Origin: an uncultured Oscillospiraceae bacterium | Lineage (GTDB): Bacteria > Bacillota > Clostridia > Oscillospirales > Oscillospiraceae | Length of the DNA: 64,000 bases | Reading direction: 5' to 3' | Assembly (NCBI GenBank): GCA_934613505.1 | Contig: CAKTTB010000005.1 | Span: 69,737-133,736 of the forward strand | In this document: positions 8,997 through 17,415 of the stretch, piece by piece | Layout of the letters: every line of letters begins with the position of its first letter | Numbering within the stretch: position 1 is the stretch's first letter | The notes under the pieces: model-generated | Told to the model about the DNA's origin: nothing | The model's database searches: none | What the model saw: only the letters and a program-made list of their open reading frames with translations | Position numbers and translations under genes: made by a program

Positions 8997-9992
8997 GTGA
9001 AGATAAAGAAACTCATCGGCCGGATCCTGCTTGTGCTGCTCTGCATCGTCATTGTGATCGCGATCATTGGAGCTGCGCAGTTTTTCCATCGGTCAGACCC
9101 CAAAAACCGAAAGCAATACGAGACCTCCAATCCGTTCATCACCGGCCAGACCGCGATCTCGGCGCATCGCAGCGGCGCGGGCGATTTCCCGGAGGAGACG
9201 CTGGCCGCGTTCCGCGGCTGCGCAGAGAACCCCGACTTTCAGGTCGATTATTTCGAATTTGACCTCCATATGACGGCGGACGACATTCTGGTGCTGTCTC
9301 ATGATTCCACGCTGGACCGCGTGTCGGACGCGGCAGCCGTGTTCGGCGCGGAAAACGTGCTGGTCCGGGACAAGACGCTGGCAGAGCTGAAGCATCTGAA
9401 CATGGCGGCGCAGTTCGTGAGCGGCGCGGGCGAGGCGCCGTATGCCGATCTCCACGGCGACGATGTGCCGGACGAGCTGCGGATCCTGTCTCTCGACGAG
9501 GTGCTGGACTATCTGACCGCCGCCGGAGCCTATCATTACATCATCGAGATCAAGGACGGCGGCGAAGTCGGTCTGGCCGCGGCGGATCAGCTGTACGCGA
9601 CGCTGCAGGCGCGGGGCCTTCTTGATCGGGTCATCGTCGGCAGCTTCCGGGATGAGGTGGCAAGCTACATCACGGCAAATTATCCGGATATGCACCGCAG
9701 CGCCAGTCCGGAGGAGGTCGTGCAGTTCTATTTTGCCGCGCTGACGGGCAAGAGGGATTTTACCTGCTCCTATGACGTCCTCCAGCTGCCGTTCGGCGAC
9801 GCCGAATCGAGCTTCGGCATCAATCTTGGGACCGCGACCGTCATCAACTTCGCCCACGCCAACGATCTTGCCATCCAGTACTGGACGGTCAATTCCGAGA
9901 AGGACATGACCTATCTCGCCAGCATCGGCGCCGACGCCCTGATCACCGACTACCCGGACAGAGCCGCAGGCGTTCTGGAACGCTTACAATAG
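8997..9992 (+). CDS. Membrane-anchored glycerophosphodiester phosphodiesterase
   Basis: Cleaves glycerophosphodiesters to glycerol-3-phosphate and an alcohol; 331 aa. The start is GTG at 8997 behind a CAGGAG site. Residues about 5-25 form a hydrophobic anchor, placing the catalytic domain outside the membrane. Family motifs: AHRSGAGDFPEETLAAF (the His-Arg and Glu metal/catalytic region), YFEFDLHMTADD, LSHDSTLDRVS, then HYIIEIKD and the late QYWTVNSEKDM. A strong bidirectional terminator follows. Confidence 0.92.
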   Translation: MKIKKLIGRILLVLLCIVIVIAIIGAAQFFHRSDPKNRKQYETSNPFITGQTAISAHRSGAGDFPEETLAAFRGCAENPDFQVDYFEFDLHMTADDILVLSHDSTLDRVSDAAAVFGAENVLVRDKTLAELKHLNMAAQFVSGAGEAPYADLHGDDVPDELRILSLDEVLDYLTAAGAYHYIIEIKDGGEVGLAAADQLYATLQARGLLDRVIVGSFRDEVASYITANYPDMHRSASPEEVVQFYFAALTGKRDFTCSYDVLQLPFGDAESSFGINLGTATVINFAHANDLAIQYWTVNSEKDMTYLASIGADALITDYPDRAAGVLERLQ

Positions 9993-9997
9993 CGCAG

Positions 9998-10038
9998 AAA
10001 AGCCGGGATCCGCTTCGATACAGCGGATCCCGGCTTTT
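9998..10038. terminator. Bidirectional terminator between the phosphodiesterase and thiN
   Basis: A perfect 17-bp stem flanked by A and T runs (9998-10014 with 10022-10038; core GCCGGGATCCGCT) and a 7-base loop, between convergent genes. The right arm overlaps the thiN stop codon. Confidence 0.9.
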
Positions 10039-10657
10039 ATTCCTTTTTTGCCTGTACGATCATCATGATCCCTTCCGTGAGGCTGATCTCGGCCTCCGGG
10101 GCTTCAAATTCATTGCTGACGCCGAGGGGAAAACGGTTGGTGAGCGTGACGCCCTCGAGCTTATACTTGACGCCGCGCAGGCATACGCCGGTGCAGACGT
10201 CGGACAGGGAAAACACAGACAGCGCCCAGCCTGGGCGCTTCGGCAGGTGGATCGTGCCGTGGGTCAGGAATGTGATCTCGGTGCCCTGCCCCAAAATCGT
10301 TACCTGCGCGCCGCGCACGGCAGCTCCTGCGGCGTTCTGCAGGTTCGCCATCGTGTGATCCAGCCGTCCGCCCAGCGCGCACAGCAAAACCAGCTCCCGA
10401 TAGCCGCGCTCCAGCGCGCAGCTGATGGCATGCCCCGTATCCGTATCATCCTTCTCAGGGGTCAGCCGCTCCATCGTGACGCCCGGCGCAACAGTCCCGG
10501 AGAACGAATCAAAATCTCCGACAAACAGGTCGGGCCTCAGCCCGAACTGCTCGCAATACGCATAGCCCCGGTCACAGGCGATCACAAAGTCTCCGTCACT
10601 TCGCGCCGGTACCGGTCCCGGCTCTCCGCCGGATACGATCAGACAGCGGTTTTTCAC
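10037..10657 (-). CDS. thiN: Thiamine pyrophosphokinase
   Basis: Transfers pyrophosphate from ATP to thiamine to make thiamine diphosphate; 206 aa, cytoplasmic. Motifs: SGGEPG at the N-terminus, FVGDFDS, EKDDTDTGHA, ALGGRLDHTMANL and the C-terminal thiamine-binding part ending GVSNEFE. The start is a GTG (10657-10655) overlapping the stop of the exporter gene upstream, with GGAGG at normal spacing. The open frame extends far upstream inside the exporter gene but is not coding there. Confidence 0.92.
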   Translation of the reverse strand: MKNRCLIVSGGEPGPVPARSDGDFVIACDRGYAYCEQFGLRPDLFVGDFDSFSGTVAPGVTMERLTPEKDDTDTGHAISCALERGYRELVLLCALGGRLDHTMANLQNAAGAAVRGAQVTILGQGTEITFLTHGTIHLPKRPGWALSVFSLSDVCTGVCLRGVKYKLEGVTLTNRFPLGVSNEFEAPEAEISLTEGIMMIVQAKKE

Positions 10658-11112
10658 CCCATGTTCCTCCCTCTCCGCAGGCGCTTTGCCGCATTGCGCA
10701 GCATCTCCAGAAGACTCGACGTGACGCTGACGCCCGCCGCGATCCCCAGCACGAATGACGCCGTCCGCCCGCCGTAGACCTCCGCCTGCGGCCAGTTCTG
10801 CGTGACGAGCGCGTTCATCACATAATAGAGCGTCCCGCCGGGGATAAGCGGGATCAGCCCGACGATCAGATACTGCTGCGCAGGCGTTTTTTTGATCCGC
10901 GCAAGAATTTCCGCCCAGACCGCGGTAGCCGCGCTGGCCGCGAACGACTGCAGAAACGCCGACTGTGTCACCTGACCGGTCAGCAGATACACGCCCCAGC
11001 ACAGCGCGCCGCCGAGCGCGGCCAGCGCCAGCAGCTGCTTGCGTACGTTATACAAAAGCGCAAAGCCCGCCGAACCGAGCAGCGCCGTCAGAAGTCCAAC
11101 CCAGATCTGCAT
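10654..11112 (-). CDS. Threonine/serine exporter, C-terminal half protein (ThrE_2 family)
   Basis: Small membrane protein, 152 aa, with four to five hydrophobic segments and the family motif LIPLIPGGTLYY. In many Firmicutes the ThrE exporter is split into two proteins; this is the shorter partner (DUF3815/ThrE_2). It follows the larger partner by 3 bases and overlaps thiN by 4, so all three form one operon. Confidence 0.88.
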   Translation of the reverse strand: MQIWVGLLTALLGSAGFALLYNVRKQLLALAALGGALCWGVYLLTGQVTQSAFLQSFAASAATAVWAEILARIKKTPAQQYLIVGLIPLIPGGTLYYVMNALVTQNWPQAEVYGGRTASFVLGIAAGVSVTSSLLEMLRNAAKRLRRGRNMG

Positions 11113-11115
11113 GCT

Positions 11116-11871
11116 TTATCCTCCCACCAGCCTTCCGGCCAGCGCGAACCCCAGCGCCAGCGCCGCCGCCCACAAAACAGCCTCGATCATGCGCATCACG
11201 CCGGAAATGGTATCGCCGATGAAAATATCCTTGACTGCATTCGTAAACGCCACGCCCGGCACCAGCAGCATGATAACGCCGATCATCACCTTATCGCTGT
11301 GCAGCGCAGGCAAGCCCCGGCACGTCAGACAGATCGCAGCGCCCACCGCGAATGCGGACAGGAAGTTGAACAGCACCTTATTTTTGCACAGCAGCGGCAG
11401 ATACAGCTGCAGCAGGCAGATCGCCAGCGAAAAGGCCGCCGCGCTCAGCCCGTCCCAGGGCGTCCCGCCAAAAAAGATCGCCAGCGCGCCGCCTCCAAGA
11501 CTGCTGCCCACAAACAGCCGCCACCGGGCCGGGCGGCAGCTTTTGGCCAGATGCAGCCGGTCCGCCAGCTCCTGCACCGGAAACGGCTTTTCGCAGTAGC
11601 TGCGGCTGATGGCATTGATGGCTTCCAGCTTGCCGAAGTCCGTCACCGTGGATTTTTCGATCCGCCGCGTCTGTGTGACAGCGGTCTCGTCCGCGAAGCA
11701 CATGGTCAGTACGATGCTGGAGGTAATGACGAACACATCCATGCGCACCGCGCCATAGGCCTTGCCCATGCGCGTGAGCGTCTGCTCGACCCGGCGCACC
11801 TCCGCGCCGTCGGCGAGCATGCTCTCGCCCAGCTCCAGAAGCGTATGGAGCATCAGTTCGGTATCCTGCAC
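11116..11871 (-). CDS. Threonine/serine exporter, N-terminal half protein (ThrE_1 family)
   Basis: Membrane protein, 251 aa, DUF1212/ThrE_1. The cytoplasmic N-terminal domain starts with the typical LLELGESMLADGAEVRRVE and the membrane half contains five or so hydrophobic segments (for example VMIGVIMLLVPGVAFTNAV). Together with the 152-aa partner it should form an amino acid exporter at the membrane. Substrate (Thr/Ser) is by family only. Confidence 0.88.
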   Translation of the reverse strand: MQDTELMLHTLLELGESMLADGAEVRRVEQTLTRMGKAYGAVRMDVFVITSSIVLTMCFADETAVTQTRRIEKSTVTDFGKLEAINAISRSYCEKPFPVQELADRLHLAKSCRPARWRLFVGSSLGGGALAIFFGGTPWDGLSAAAFSLAICLLQLYLPLLCKNKVLFNFLSAFAVGAAICLTCRGLPALHSDKVMIGVIMLLVPGVAFTNAVKDIFIGDTISGVMRMIEAVLWAAALALGFALAGRLVGG

Positions 11872-11947
11872 GTATGCACCTCCTGGGGATTTTCAGTATT
11901 TCTTAGTATAGCACGCCCGGCCCGCGGCGGCAAGTAGCGCGTCCCCG

Positions 11948-11976
11948 TTGACATTTTTTCTGGTCTATGCTTAAAT
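11948..11976 (+). promoter_or_regulatory. Promoter of the PrsW gene
   Basis: TTGACA (11948-11953), 17 bases, TTAAAT (11971-11976). The gene's ATG lies 30 bases further on, with a GGAG ribosome site. Confidence 0.65.
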
Positions 11977-12006
11977 ATCCGCAGAAACATAAAGGAGCGT
12001 CTGCGC

Positions 12007-12738
12007 ATGTTCTTTTTCTACACGAACCCCATCCTGATTGCGGCCGCCGTGATCCCGGCCATTTTCCTGCTGGTGCATGTCTACCGCGCCGACAAGCTGG
12101 AAAAGGAACCGGCGCCGCTGCTCATTTCCCTCGTTTTATACGGGATCGCCGCGACGTTCATCGCGCTCATTCTCGAGCGGCTCGGCAGCGCCATTCTGGG
12201 GCAGTTCTTCCCGGAGGACAGCGTCCCGTATAACGTCATCATGTATTTCGGTGTCGTGGCCTTCTCGGAGGAGGGCGCAAAATACTTCCTGCTGAAGCGC
12301 CGCACGTGGAACTCCGCCGCGTTCAACTGCCAGTTTGACGGCGTCGTCTACGCGGTCTTCGTGGCGCTGGGCTTCGCGCTGTGGGAGAATATCAGCTACG
12401 TTCTCATGTACGGTCTCTCCACCGCGCTCGTGCGCGCCGTGACCGCCGTGCCGGGGCATGCCTGCTTCGGCGTGTTCATGGGCGTCTGGTACGGTCTTGC
12501 CAAGCGCCTGCACGGGCAGGGGCGCGGCAGCGCATCGAAGCTCTGCCGCGTGCTGGCCCTGCTGCTGCCGGCGTTCCTGCACGGCTGCTATGACTTTATC
12601 GCCACGATGGAATCCATGCACTACGGCTGGCTGTTTGTCGGCTTTGTCGCAATTTTGTTCCTCATCGCCTTCATTCTCGTCAAGCGCCAGTCCAAACACG
12701 ACCGGTATATCAACAATTACGACGCGGAATATCTGTAA
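12007..12738 (+). CDS. PrsW-family glutamic-type intramembrane protease
   Basis: Multi-pass membrane protein, 243 aa, CPBP/PrsW superfamily. Key residues: the SEEGAKYF motif (EE-x2-K) near 92-99, VPGHACFGVFMG and LPAFLHGCYDF, which supply the conserved glutamates and histidines. In Bacillus PrsW cleaves an anti-sigma factor at site 1. No sigma/anti-sigma pair is encoded nearby, so the target here is unknown. Single gene with its own promoter, facing a convergent gene across a terminator. Confidence 0.88.
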   Translation: MFFFYTNPILIAAAVIPAIFLLVHVYRADKLEKEPAPLLISLVLYGIAATFIALILERLGSAILGQFFPEDSVPYNVIMYFGVVAFSEEGAKYFLLKRRTWNSAAFNCQFDGVVYAVFVALGFALWENISYVLMYGLSTALVRAVTAVPGHACFGVFMGVWYGLAKRLHGQGRGSASKLCRVLALLLPAFLHGCYDFIATMESMHYGWLFVGFVAILFLIAFILVKRQSKHDRYINNYDAEYL

Positions 12739-12791
12739 GCCCGATTCACAAAGCAGCATTGCCCGTTTTGTTGAAAACTTTCTGGTTTGTT

Positions 12792-12807
12792 TGTAGGGGA
12801 CGATGCC
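12792..12807 (+). repeat. Solo end of a TGTAGGGG-type palindromic repeat
   Basis: TGTAGGGGACGATGCC matches one arm of the terminal inverted repeats of the element at 41129-41235. It is followed by TGC instead of CAC, so it is a truncated copy in a short intergenic gap. Confidence 0.6.
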
Positions 12808-12831
12808 TGCAAAGATGTTTTTTTACAGTCA

Positions 12832-12857
12832 CAGCCCCGGCCGGATGGCCGGGGCTG
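12832..12857. terminator. Terminator between PrsW and the anchored hypothetical protein
   Basis: CAGCCCCGGCC and GGCCGGGGCTG form an 11-bp stem with a GGAT loop, followed by CAGTTTTATT on the plus strand. It serves the convergent pair. Confidence 0.8.
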
Positions 12858-12862
12858 CAGTT

Positions 12863-13456
12863 TTATTCCGATATCTCGTCGAGCTTCAGGACCAGATCGT
12901 CGGAGACGAGCGCGCCGTCCTGCAGGCTGCACCGCAGGCGGTAGGTATAATCGCCAAATTTGTGGGCAGACATCGTTTTTCCGCCGATGTCCCACGCGGC
13001 ATTCTCCGGCACGCGGCTGATTACAAACACGCTCTGCACGCCCGGTTCACAGTCCAGCAGTCCATGCCGCACCGGAAACCCGTCGCCCACGTCCGTGTCC
13101 GTATAGCAGCTGGCCGAGACGATCCGGATCGAAGCTGCATCGACCTCCCCGTGCAGGACGGTGTCGACGTCGACGGTCATGGATACAATGAAGCAGACAG
13201 CGTTGCCCGCTTCCGCGCGGAAATAGGCGCATTCACGTACCGTTCCCTGCACGGCGATGTTGCTTTCAACAATTGCTTTGAAGTCCTCTTTCTGTAATAC
13301 CGGTTCTTCCAGCGAAACGAGCGCGGGATCCTCCACGCGCTCCGCCGTTCCGGCCTTCCGCCCGATGATCAGGATCGCAGCTGCCGCGATCAAAAGACAG
13401 CCCGCGATCACGCCCCATTTGATCTTTGCGTTCGTTTTTTTCTGATTGCTTTCCAT
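12863..13456 (-). CDS. Hypothetical single-pass membrane-anchored extracytoplasmic protein
   Basis: 197 aa, function not recognised. The first 12 residues are polar and basic (MESNQKKTNAKI), then residues about 14-32 form one hydrophobic helix (GVIAGCLLIAAAAILIIG). The rest, about 165 residues, is soluble and should face outside; it is rich in Val and acidic residues with scattered Cys and looks beta-rich. An AAGGAGG ribosome site supports the start. It follows the orphan ABC ATPase by 52 bases on the same strand and may share its transcript. Confidence 0.7.
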   Translation of the reverse strand: MESNQKKTNAKIKWGVIAGCLLIAAAAILIIGRKAGTAERVEDPALVSLEEPVLQKEDFKAIVESNIAVQGTVRECAYFRAEAGNAVCFIVSMTVDVDTVLHGEVDAASIRIVSASCYTDTDVGDGFPVRHGLLDCEPGVQSVFVISRVPENAAWDIGGKTMSAHKFGDYTYRLRCSLQDGALVSDDLVLKLDEISE

Positions 13457-13508
13457 CGCAGATTGACCTCCTTAAAATCTGGATTGCTTGACGGCTGGCT
13501 TCCTTTCT

Positions 13509-14276
13509 TTATTCCGCCGACGGCTTTCTGCATTCGGCGGTAATCTCTTTTTTGAGCTGCTGCAGCCGCGCATCGTCCGGATCGCGCGGGTAGGCATAGT
13601 CCCGCAGGTCAAATTCGCGGACAGTGCTGTCCGGGTGCATGACGAGAATCCGCTGGCCGAGCAGCAGCGCCTCCTCCAACTGGTGCGTGACAAGGACGAT
13701 CGTGCGCGGCATCTCGCGCTGCACGCGCAGCAGCTGCGACTGCAGCTCGCCCCGGGTCAGAAAATCGAGCGAGGCGAACGGCTCGTCCATCAAAAGCAGC
13801 TGCGCCTGACTGGCCAGCACGCGCGCAAGGCCCAGCCGCTGCTTCATGCCGGTCGAAAGCTCCATCGGCGTCAGATCGGCATAGTCCTCCAGCCCGACGA
13901 GGCGGACGAACTCCGCCGCCCGCTCATACCGCTCCTCCGGCGTCTTGCCGACGCCGCAGGCCATGGCAACGTTCCTCTGCACGTTCGTCCATGTGATGAC
14001 GTACGGATCCGGGCTGAGCATGGCGCTGTGCCAACCCTGCGGCAGGACGAGCTCGCCGGAATCCGGCTGCTCCTGCCCGGCCAGAAGCTTCAGGAGCGTA
14101 CTTTTTCCGCACCCGCTGCGCCCGACGATGACGCTCAGTTCTCCGACCGGGAATGTCACAGACAGATCCCGCAGCACCTGCCGCGTGCGGCTCTCGCGCG
14201 TCTGCCCGGAAAGGACGACCTCGGTCGTGTAGGACGTATAGGATTTATTCACATGCCGCAACGAAACCGCATCCAT
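13509..14276 (-). CDS. ABC transporter ATP-binding protein, NitT/TauT (SsuB-like) type, orphan
   Basis: Cytoplasmic ATPase, 255 aa. Walker A GRSGCGKST (about 50-58), signature LSTGMKQRLGLAR, Walker B LLLMDEPFASLD and the switch region VLVTHQLEEALLLG. The closest families are the nitrate/sulfonate/taurine and aliphatic-sulfonate ATPases. The start MDAVSLRHVNKSY at 14276 is preferred because the upstream frame reads into an AT-rich spacer. No permease or binding-protein gene is adjacent, so it either serves a transporter elsewhere or is a remnant of a lost operon. Confidence 0.88.
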   Translation of the reverse strand: MDAVSLRHVNKSYTSYTTEVVLSGQTRESRTRQVLRDLSVTFPVGELSVIVGRSGCGKSTLLKLLAGQEQPDSGELVLPQGWHSAMLSPDPYVITWTNVQRNVAMACGVGKTPEERYERAAEFVRLVGLEDYADLTPMELSTGMKQRLGLARVLASQAQLLLMDEPFASLDFLTRGELQSQLLRVQREMPRTIVLVTHQLEEALLLGQRILVMHPDSTVREFDLRDYAYPRDPDDARLQQLKKEITAECRKPSAE

Positions 14277-14373
14277 AAAAAGAAACCTCTTTTTCTTAAA
14301 TTCTGATTGTATTTTATCAAATCCACTGCAAAGAAACAAGTCTTCCGGCCCGCAGATTCTCTCTCCTGTCTCC

Positions 14374-14402
14374 TTGCAATTGCTGCCATGTGGGCGTATG
14401 AT
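14374..14402 (+). promoter_or_regulatory. Promoter of the MATE transporter gene
   Basis: TTGCAA (14374-14379), 17 bases, TATGAT (14397-14402), then a GGAAAGG ribosome site before the ATG at 14440. Confidence 0.6.
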
Positions 14403-14439
14403 AATCGCGCAATTTTTGGAATCGGAAAGGATCATCGTC

Positions 14440-15813
14440 ATGCAATCACCCATCAAAAGCAATCAGATCGACATGCTGCACGGCAGGCTTCTGGGCAAGC
14501 TCGTGCTGTTTGCCCTGCCGCTGGCGCTCAGCAGCATCCTGCAGCAGCTGTTCAACGCCGTGGATATTGCCGTTCTCGGCCAGTTCGCCGCCAGCCAGGA
14601 TCAGGCGGCCGTCGGCTGCACGTCTGCTGTCATCAATATGTTCCTCAATCTGTTTCTCGGCATTTCCGTCGGCGCGAATGTCGTCATCGCCACCTATCTC
14701 GGTCAGCGTGCGGACGAGCGTGTCCACGCGGCCGTCCACACGGCCATGCTGGTCGCGCTGGTCAGCGGATTTGTTCTGATGGGCGTGGGACTTGTGACCG
14801 CGCGGCCGATCCTGGAGCTGATCCAGACGCCGGACGCCGTATTGGACAAGGCCGTTCTGTATCTTTCCATCTATTTTCTCGGCATGCCGTTCATCATGGT
14901 CTATAACTTCGGCGCCGCCATCCTTCGCAGCATCGGCGATACGAACCGGCCGCTCATCTGCCTGACGGTCTCCGGCGTTCTGAACGCCGGCCTCAACGTG
15001 TTCCTTGTCGCCGTGTGCGGCATGGACGTCGACGGCGTCGCCATCGCGACGGTCCTTTCGAACGTCGTCAGCTGCATCGTGGTCGTGTGGATGCTTTGCC
15101 GGGAAAAGGGTGTCATTCATCTTTCGCTGCGCGAGCTGCGGCTCGACCGGGAGCTGCTTGGCAGGATGCTCGCCATCGGCCTGCCCGCGGGTCTGCAGAG
15201 TACGGTCTTTACCTTCTCCAACGTCTGCATCCAGTCGACGCTCAACTCCTTCGGCACGGACGCCGTCGCGGGTTCCGCCGCGGCGCTCAACTACGAATTT
15301 TTCTCCTATTTCCCCGTTGTCGCCTTCGGGCAGGCCGCCGTCACCTTCTGCAGCCAGAACTTCGGCGCCGGGCAGTATGACCGCTGCCGGAAGGTCTTCC
15401 GGGATACGCTTTTGTTGTCGCTCGCCTGCGCGGAAGTGATGGGACTGACGTTCGTCTTTGGCCGGACGCTGTTCGTCCGCTTCTTTACCGCCGATCCCGG
15501 CGTCGCGGAATACGCGTATCTGCGCATCTGCACGCTGCTGCCGTTCTATTTTCTGGTACCGTTCTACGAGATCGGCGGCGCAGCCCTGCGCGGCATCGGG
15601 CATTCGCTGGCTCCGGCGCTTCTGACCGTGGCGGGCACATGCGTGCTGCGCCTCATCTGGGTGTTCACGGTCTGCCCGCGCTGGTCGGATTACCGCGTGC
15701 TGATGGTCGTCTATCCGATCACATGGGCGCTGACCAGCATCGCCATCATGATCTGCTGGTTCCACTACGACCGGAAGCTCGTCAAAAAATTCCGCGCCGG
15801 TCAGACGGCATGA
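14440..15813 (+). CDS. MATE-family efflux transporter
   Basis: Twelve-helix cation-coupled exporter of drugs or metabolites, 457 aa. The start at 14440 (MQSPIKSNQIDMLHGRLLGK) has GGAAAGG upstream and gives the family's usual opening, in which a polar leader precedes LVLFALPLALSSILQQLFNA. Two MatE repeats are visible: the second begins near RELLGRMLAIGLPAGLQST. An in-frame ATG 22 codons earlier lacks a ribosome site and overlaps the promoter. Substrate unknown. Confidence 0.92.
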   Translation: MQSPIKSNQIDMLHGRLLGKLVLFALPLALSSILQQLFNAVDIAVLGQFAASQDQAAVGCTSAVINMFLNLFLGISVGANVVIATYLGQRADERVHAAVHTAMLVALVSGFVLMGVGLVTARPILELIQTPDAVLDKAVLYLSIYFLGMPFIMVYNFGAAILRSIGDTNRPLICLTVSGVLNAGLNVFLVAVCGMDVDGVAIATVLSNVVSCIVVVWMLCREKGVIHLSLRELRLDRELLGRMLAIGLPAGLQSTVFTFSNVCIQSTLNSFGTDAVAGSAAALNYEFFSYFPVVAFGQAAVTFCSQNFGAGQYDRCRKVFRDTLLLSLACAEVMGLTFVFGRTLFVRFFTADPGVAEYAYLRICTLLPFYFLVPFYEIGGAALRGIGHSLAPALLTVAGTCVLRLIWVFTVCPRWSDYRVLMVVYPITWALTSIAIMICWFHYDRKLVKKFRAGQTA

Positions 15814-15816
15814 CGC

Positions 15817-15845
15817 TTGTATGCGCCCACGCCACCTGCTATAAT
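15817..15845 (+). promoter_or_regulatory. Promoter of the L,D-transpeptidase gene
   Basis: TTGTAT (15817-15822), 17 bases, perfect TATAAT (15840-15845), 28 bases before the ATG. Confidence 0.7.
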
Positions 15846-15873
15846 AAAAGCCATCAACCATAAGGAGCCTGCC

Positions 15874-17370
15874 ATGAAACGATATACCCGCGCTGTTCTT
15901 CTGATCCTCGCTTTGTGCCTGCTGTTCTGCCTGCCGGCGGCTGCCCTTTCGCCGCAGTCTGCCGCGGAGGATCTGTCCGAAGCTGCGATGTTCCGCGGCA
16001 CCGATCAAGGGCTGGAGCTGTCCCGCGCACCGAAGCGCAGTGAGGCCGCCGTCATGCTCGTGCGGCTGTACGGCGCGGAGGAAGAGGCGCTCACGCTCTA
16101 TGAAAGCGGCGATCTCATCCAGCCGTTTGAGGACGGAAACAACTGGGCCGCGCCATATCTGGCATGGCTGTACAGCCGCGGCCTCGTCAAGGGCATGAGC
16201 GAATCGCAGTACGGCGTGAACCTGCCGTGCCGAGCGGGCGACTATGCGCTGTTTCTGCTGCGCGCGCTCGGCTATCAGGACGGCATGGACTTTGACTGGG
16301 CCGAGACAAGAGCCTTCGCCGAGGCACATGGCTTTTATCTGGACTGCCTGTTCGGCGGGACGTTCACGCGCGGCGATCTGGCGCTCATGACGTGGTTCGC
16401 CCTGCAGTCCGAGTGCGCGGACGGCAGCGGAACGCTCCTGCAGAGCCTGACGAAGAGCGGCGCCGTCGATCCGGACGCGTCCCGGGCGCTGGAGGCATCG
16501 TTCCGGAAAAGCCCCGTCCGTCTGACGGACGGCCAGCTGACGCTGGACACCGCCGCGTGGCGCAAGGCCAGCGCGGACATGGAGATCCGGGTCCATTTTG
16601 AATCCGGCACGGAGCTTATCTCCGGCGACACGCTGCAATCACTCGTCCAGCCGGACCGCACCGGCCGCATGGCCGTGCAGATGGACGAGGTGCAGTCGCT
16701 CGTCTCCGGCTGGGCCGCGAGCTATGGGAGCTACGACACCGGCTACCGGTTCGATTCCTATGTCAAGGGCATGACGACCATTGATTTTATCAAATGCGAC
16801 TACCGCATCGACGAGCAGGCCGTCACCAAGCAGCTCCTGCAGGCGATCGTATCCATGGAATCCTGCGAGCTGACGGCGGAGCTGGCCTGCTACCGCTACG
16901 GCGCGCCGTTCGGCTTGTCGGGTACATATGTGGAGGTCGATCTGGACAATCAGCAGCTGACGTTCTTCAAAAACGGCACTGTCATTGTCAACACCAACAT
17001 TGTCAGCGGCAAGGTCGGCCAGTGGCATACGCCGACCGGTCTGTATGAAGCGCATAACCGGCAGACGAACTGCACGCTGACAGGCGCGGACTATCAGGTC
17101 TTCGTCAAATACTGGGTCAGCGTCATCGGTGACGTCATCGGCCTGCATGACGCATCGTGGCGCAGCGTTTTCGGCGGCGACCAGTATGTTTATAACGGCT
17201 CCCACGGCTGCATCAACATCCCGGAGGCCGCCATGGTCAAGATCTTCAACAACATCGACGACGGCACGCCGGTCCTCATCTTCGGCCAGAACACCTGGTA
17301 CCAGCCCGGCTCCGCCGATTCCCCCGCAACGAAAAACCCGCTCCGCGGCACCACCGCCCAGCCGGGATAA
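15874..17370 (+). CDS. Secreted L,D-transpeptidase with SLH-like N-terminal region
   Basis: Peptidoglycan cross-linking or anchoring enzyme, 498 aa, exported. MKRYTRAVLLILALCLLFCL followed by PAAAL is a signal peptide; AAGGAG precedes the ATG at 15874. Residues about 40-170 resemble S-layer-homology repeats (AAVMLVRLYGAEEEA; WAAPYLAWLYSRGLVKGMSE), a cell-wall-binding fold. The middle part resembles the peptidoglycan-binding domain common upstream of YkuD domains. The C-terminal YkuD domain (about 350-475) has YVEVDLDNQQLTFFKNG and the catalytic GSHGCINIP. A YkuD cysteine enzyme makes 3-3 cross-links or attaches proteins. A terminator follows directly. Confidence 0.9.
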   Translation: MKRYTRAVLLILALCLLFCLPAAALSPQSAAEDLSEAAMFRGTDQGLELSRAPKRSEAAVMLVRLYGAEEEALTLYESGDLIQPFEDGNNWAAPYLAWLYSRGLVKGMSESQYGVNLPCRAGDYALFLLRALGYQDGMDFDWAETRAFAEAHGFYLDCLFGGTFTRGDLALMTWFALQSECADGSGTLLQSLTKSGAVDPDASRALEASFRKSPVRLTDGQLTLDTAAWRKASADMEIRVHFESGTELISGDTLQSLVQPDRTGRMAVQMDEVQSLVSGWAASYGSYDTGYRFDSYVKGMTTIDFIKCDYRIDEQAVTKQLLQAIVSMESCELTAELACYRYGAPFGLSGTYVEVDLDNQQLTFFKNGTVIVNTNIVSGKVGQWHTPTGLYEAHNRQTNCTLTGADYQVFVKYWVSVIGDVIGLHDASWRSVFGGDQYVYNGSHGCINIPEAAMVKIFNNIDDGTPVLIFGQNTWYQPGSADSPATKNPLRGTTAQPG

Positions 17371-17377
17371 CGAAAAC

Positions 17378-17411
17378 GCTCCGCAGAGATATCACTCTGC
17401 GGAGCATTTTT
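17378..17411. terminator. Terminator of the L,D-transpeptidase gene
   Basis: GCTCCGCAGAG (17378-17388) pairs with CTCTGCGGAGC (17395-17405) around a 6-base loop, then ATTTTTG. It lies 7 bases after the stop and also abuts the end of the truncated surE on the other strand. Confidence 0.88.
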
Positions 17412-17415
17412 GTGC

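Noticed and set aside
14446..16638. A 730-codon open frame on the minus strand
   Set aside because: It lies opposite the MATE and L,D-transpeptidase genes, which have full motifs, promoters and ribosome sites. Its product is rich in Arg, His, Gln and Asp with no domain.
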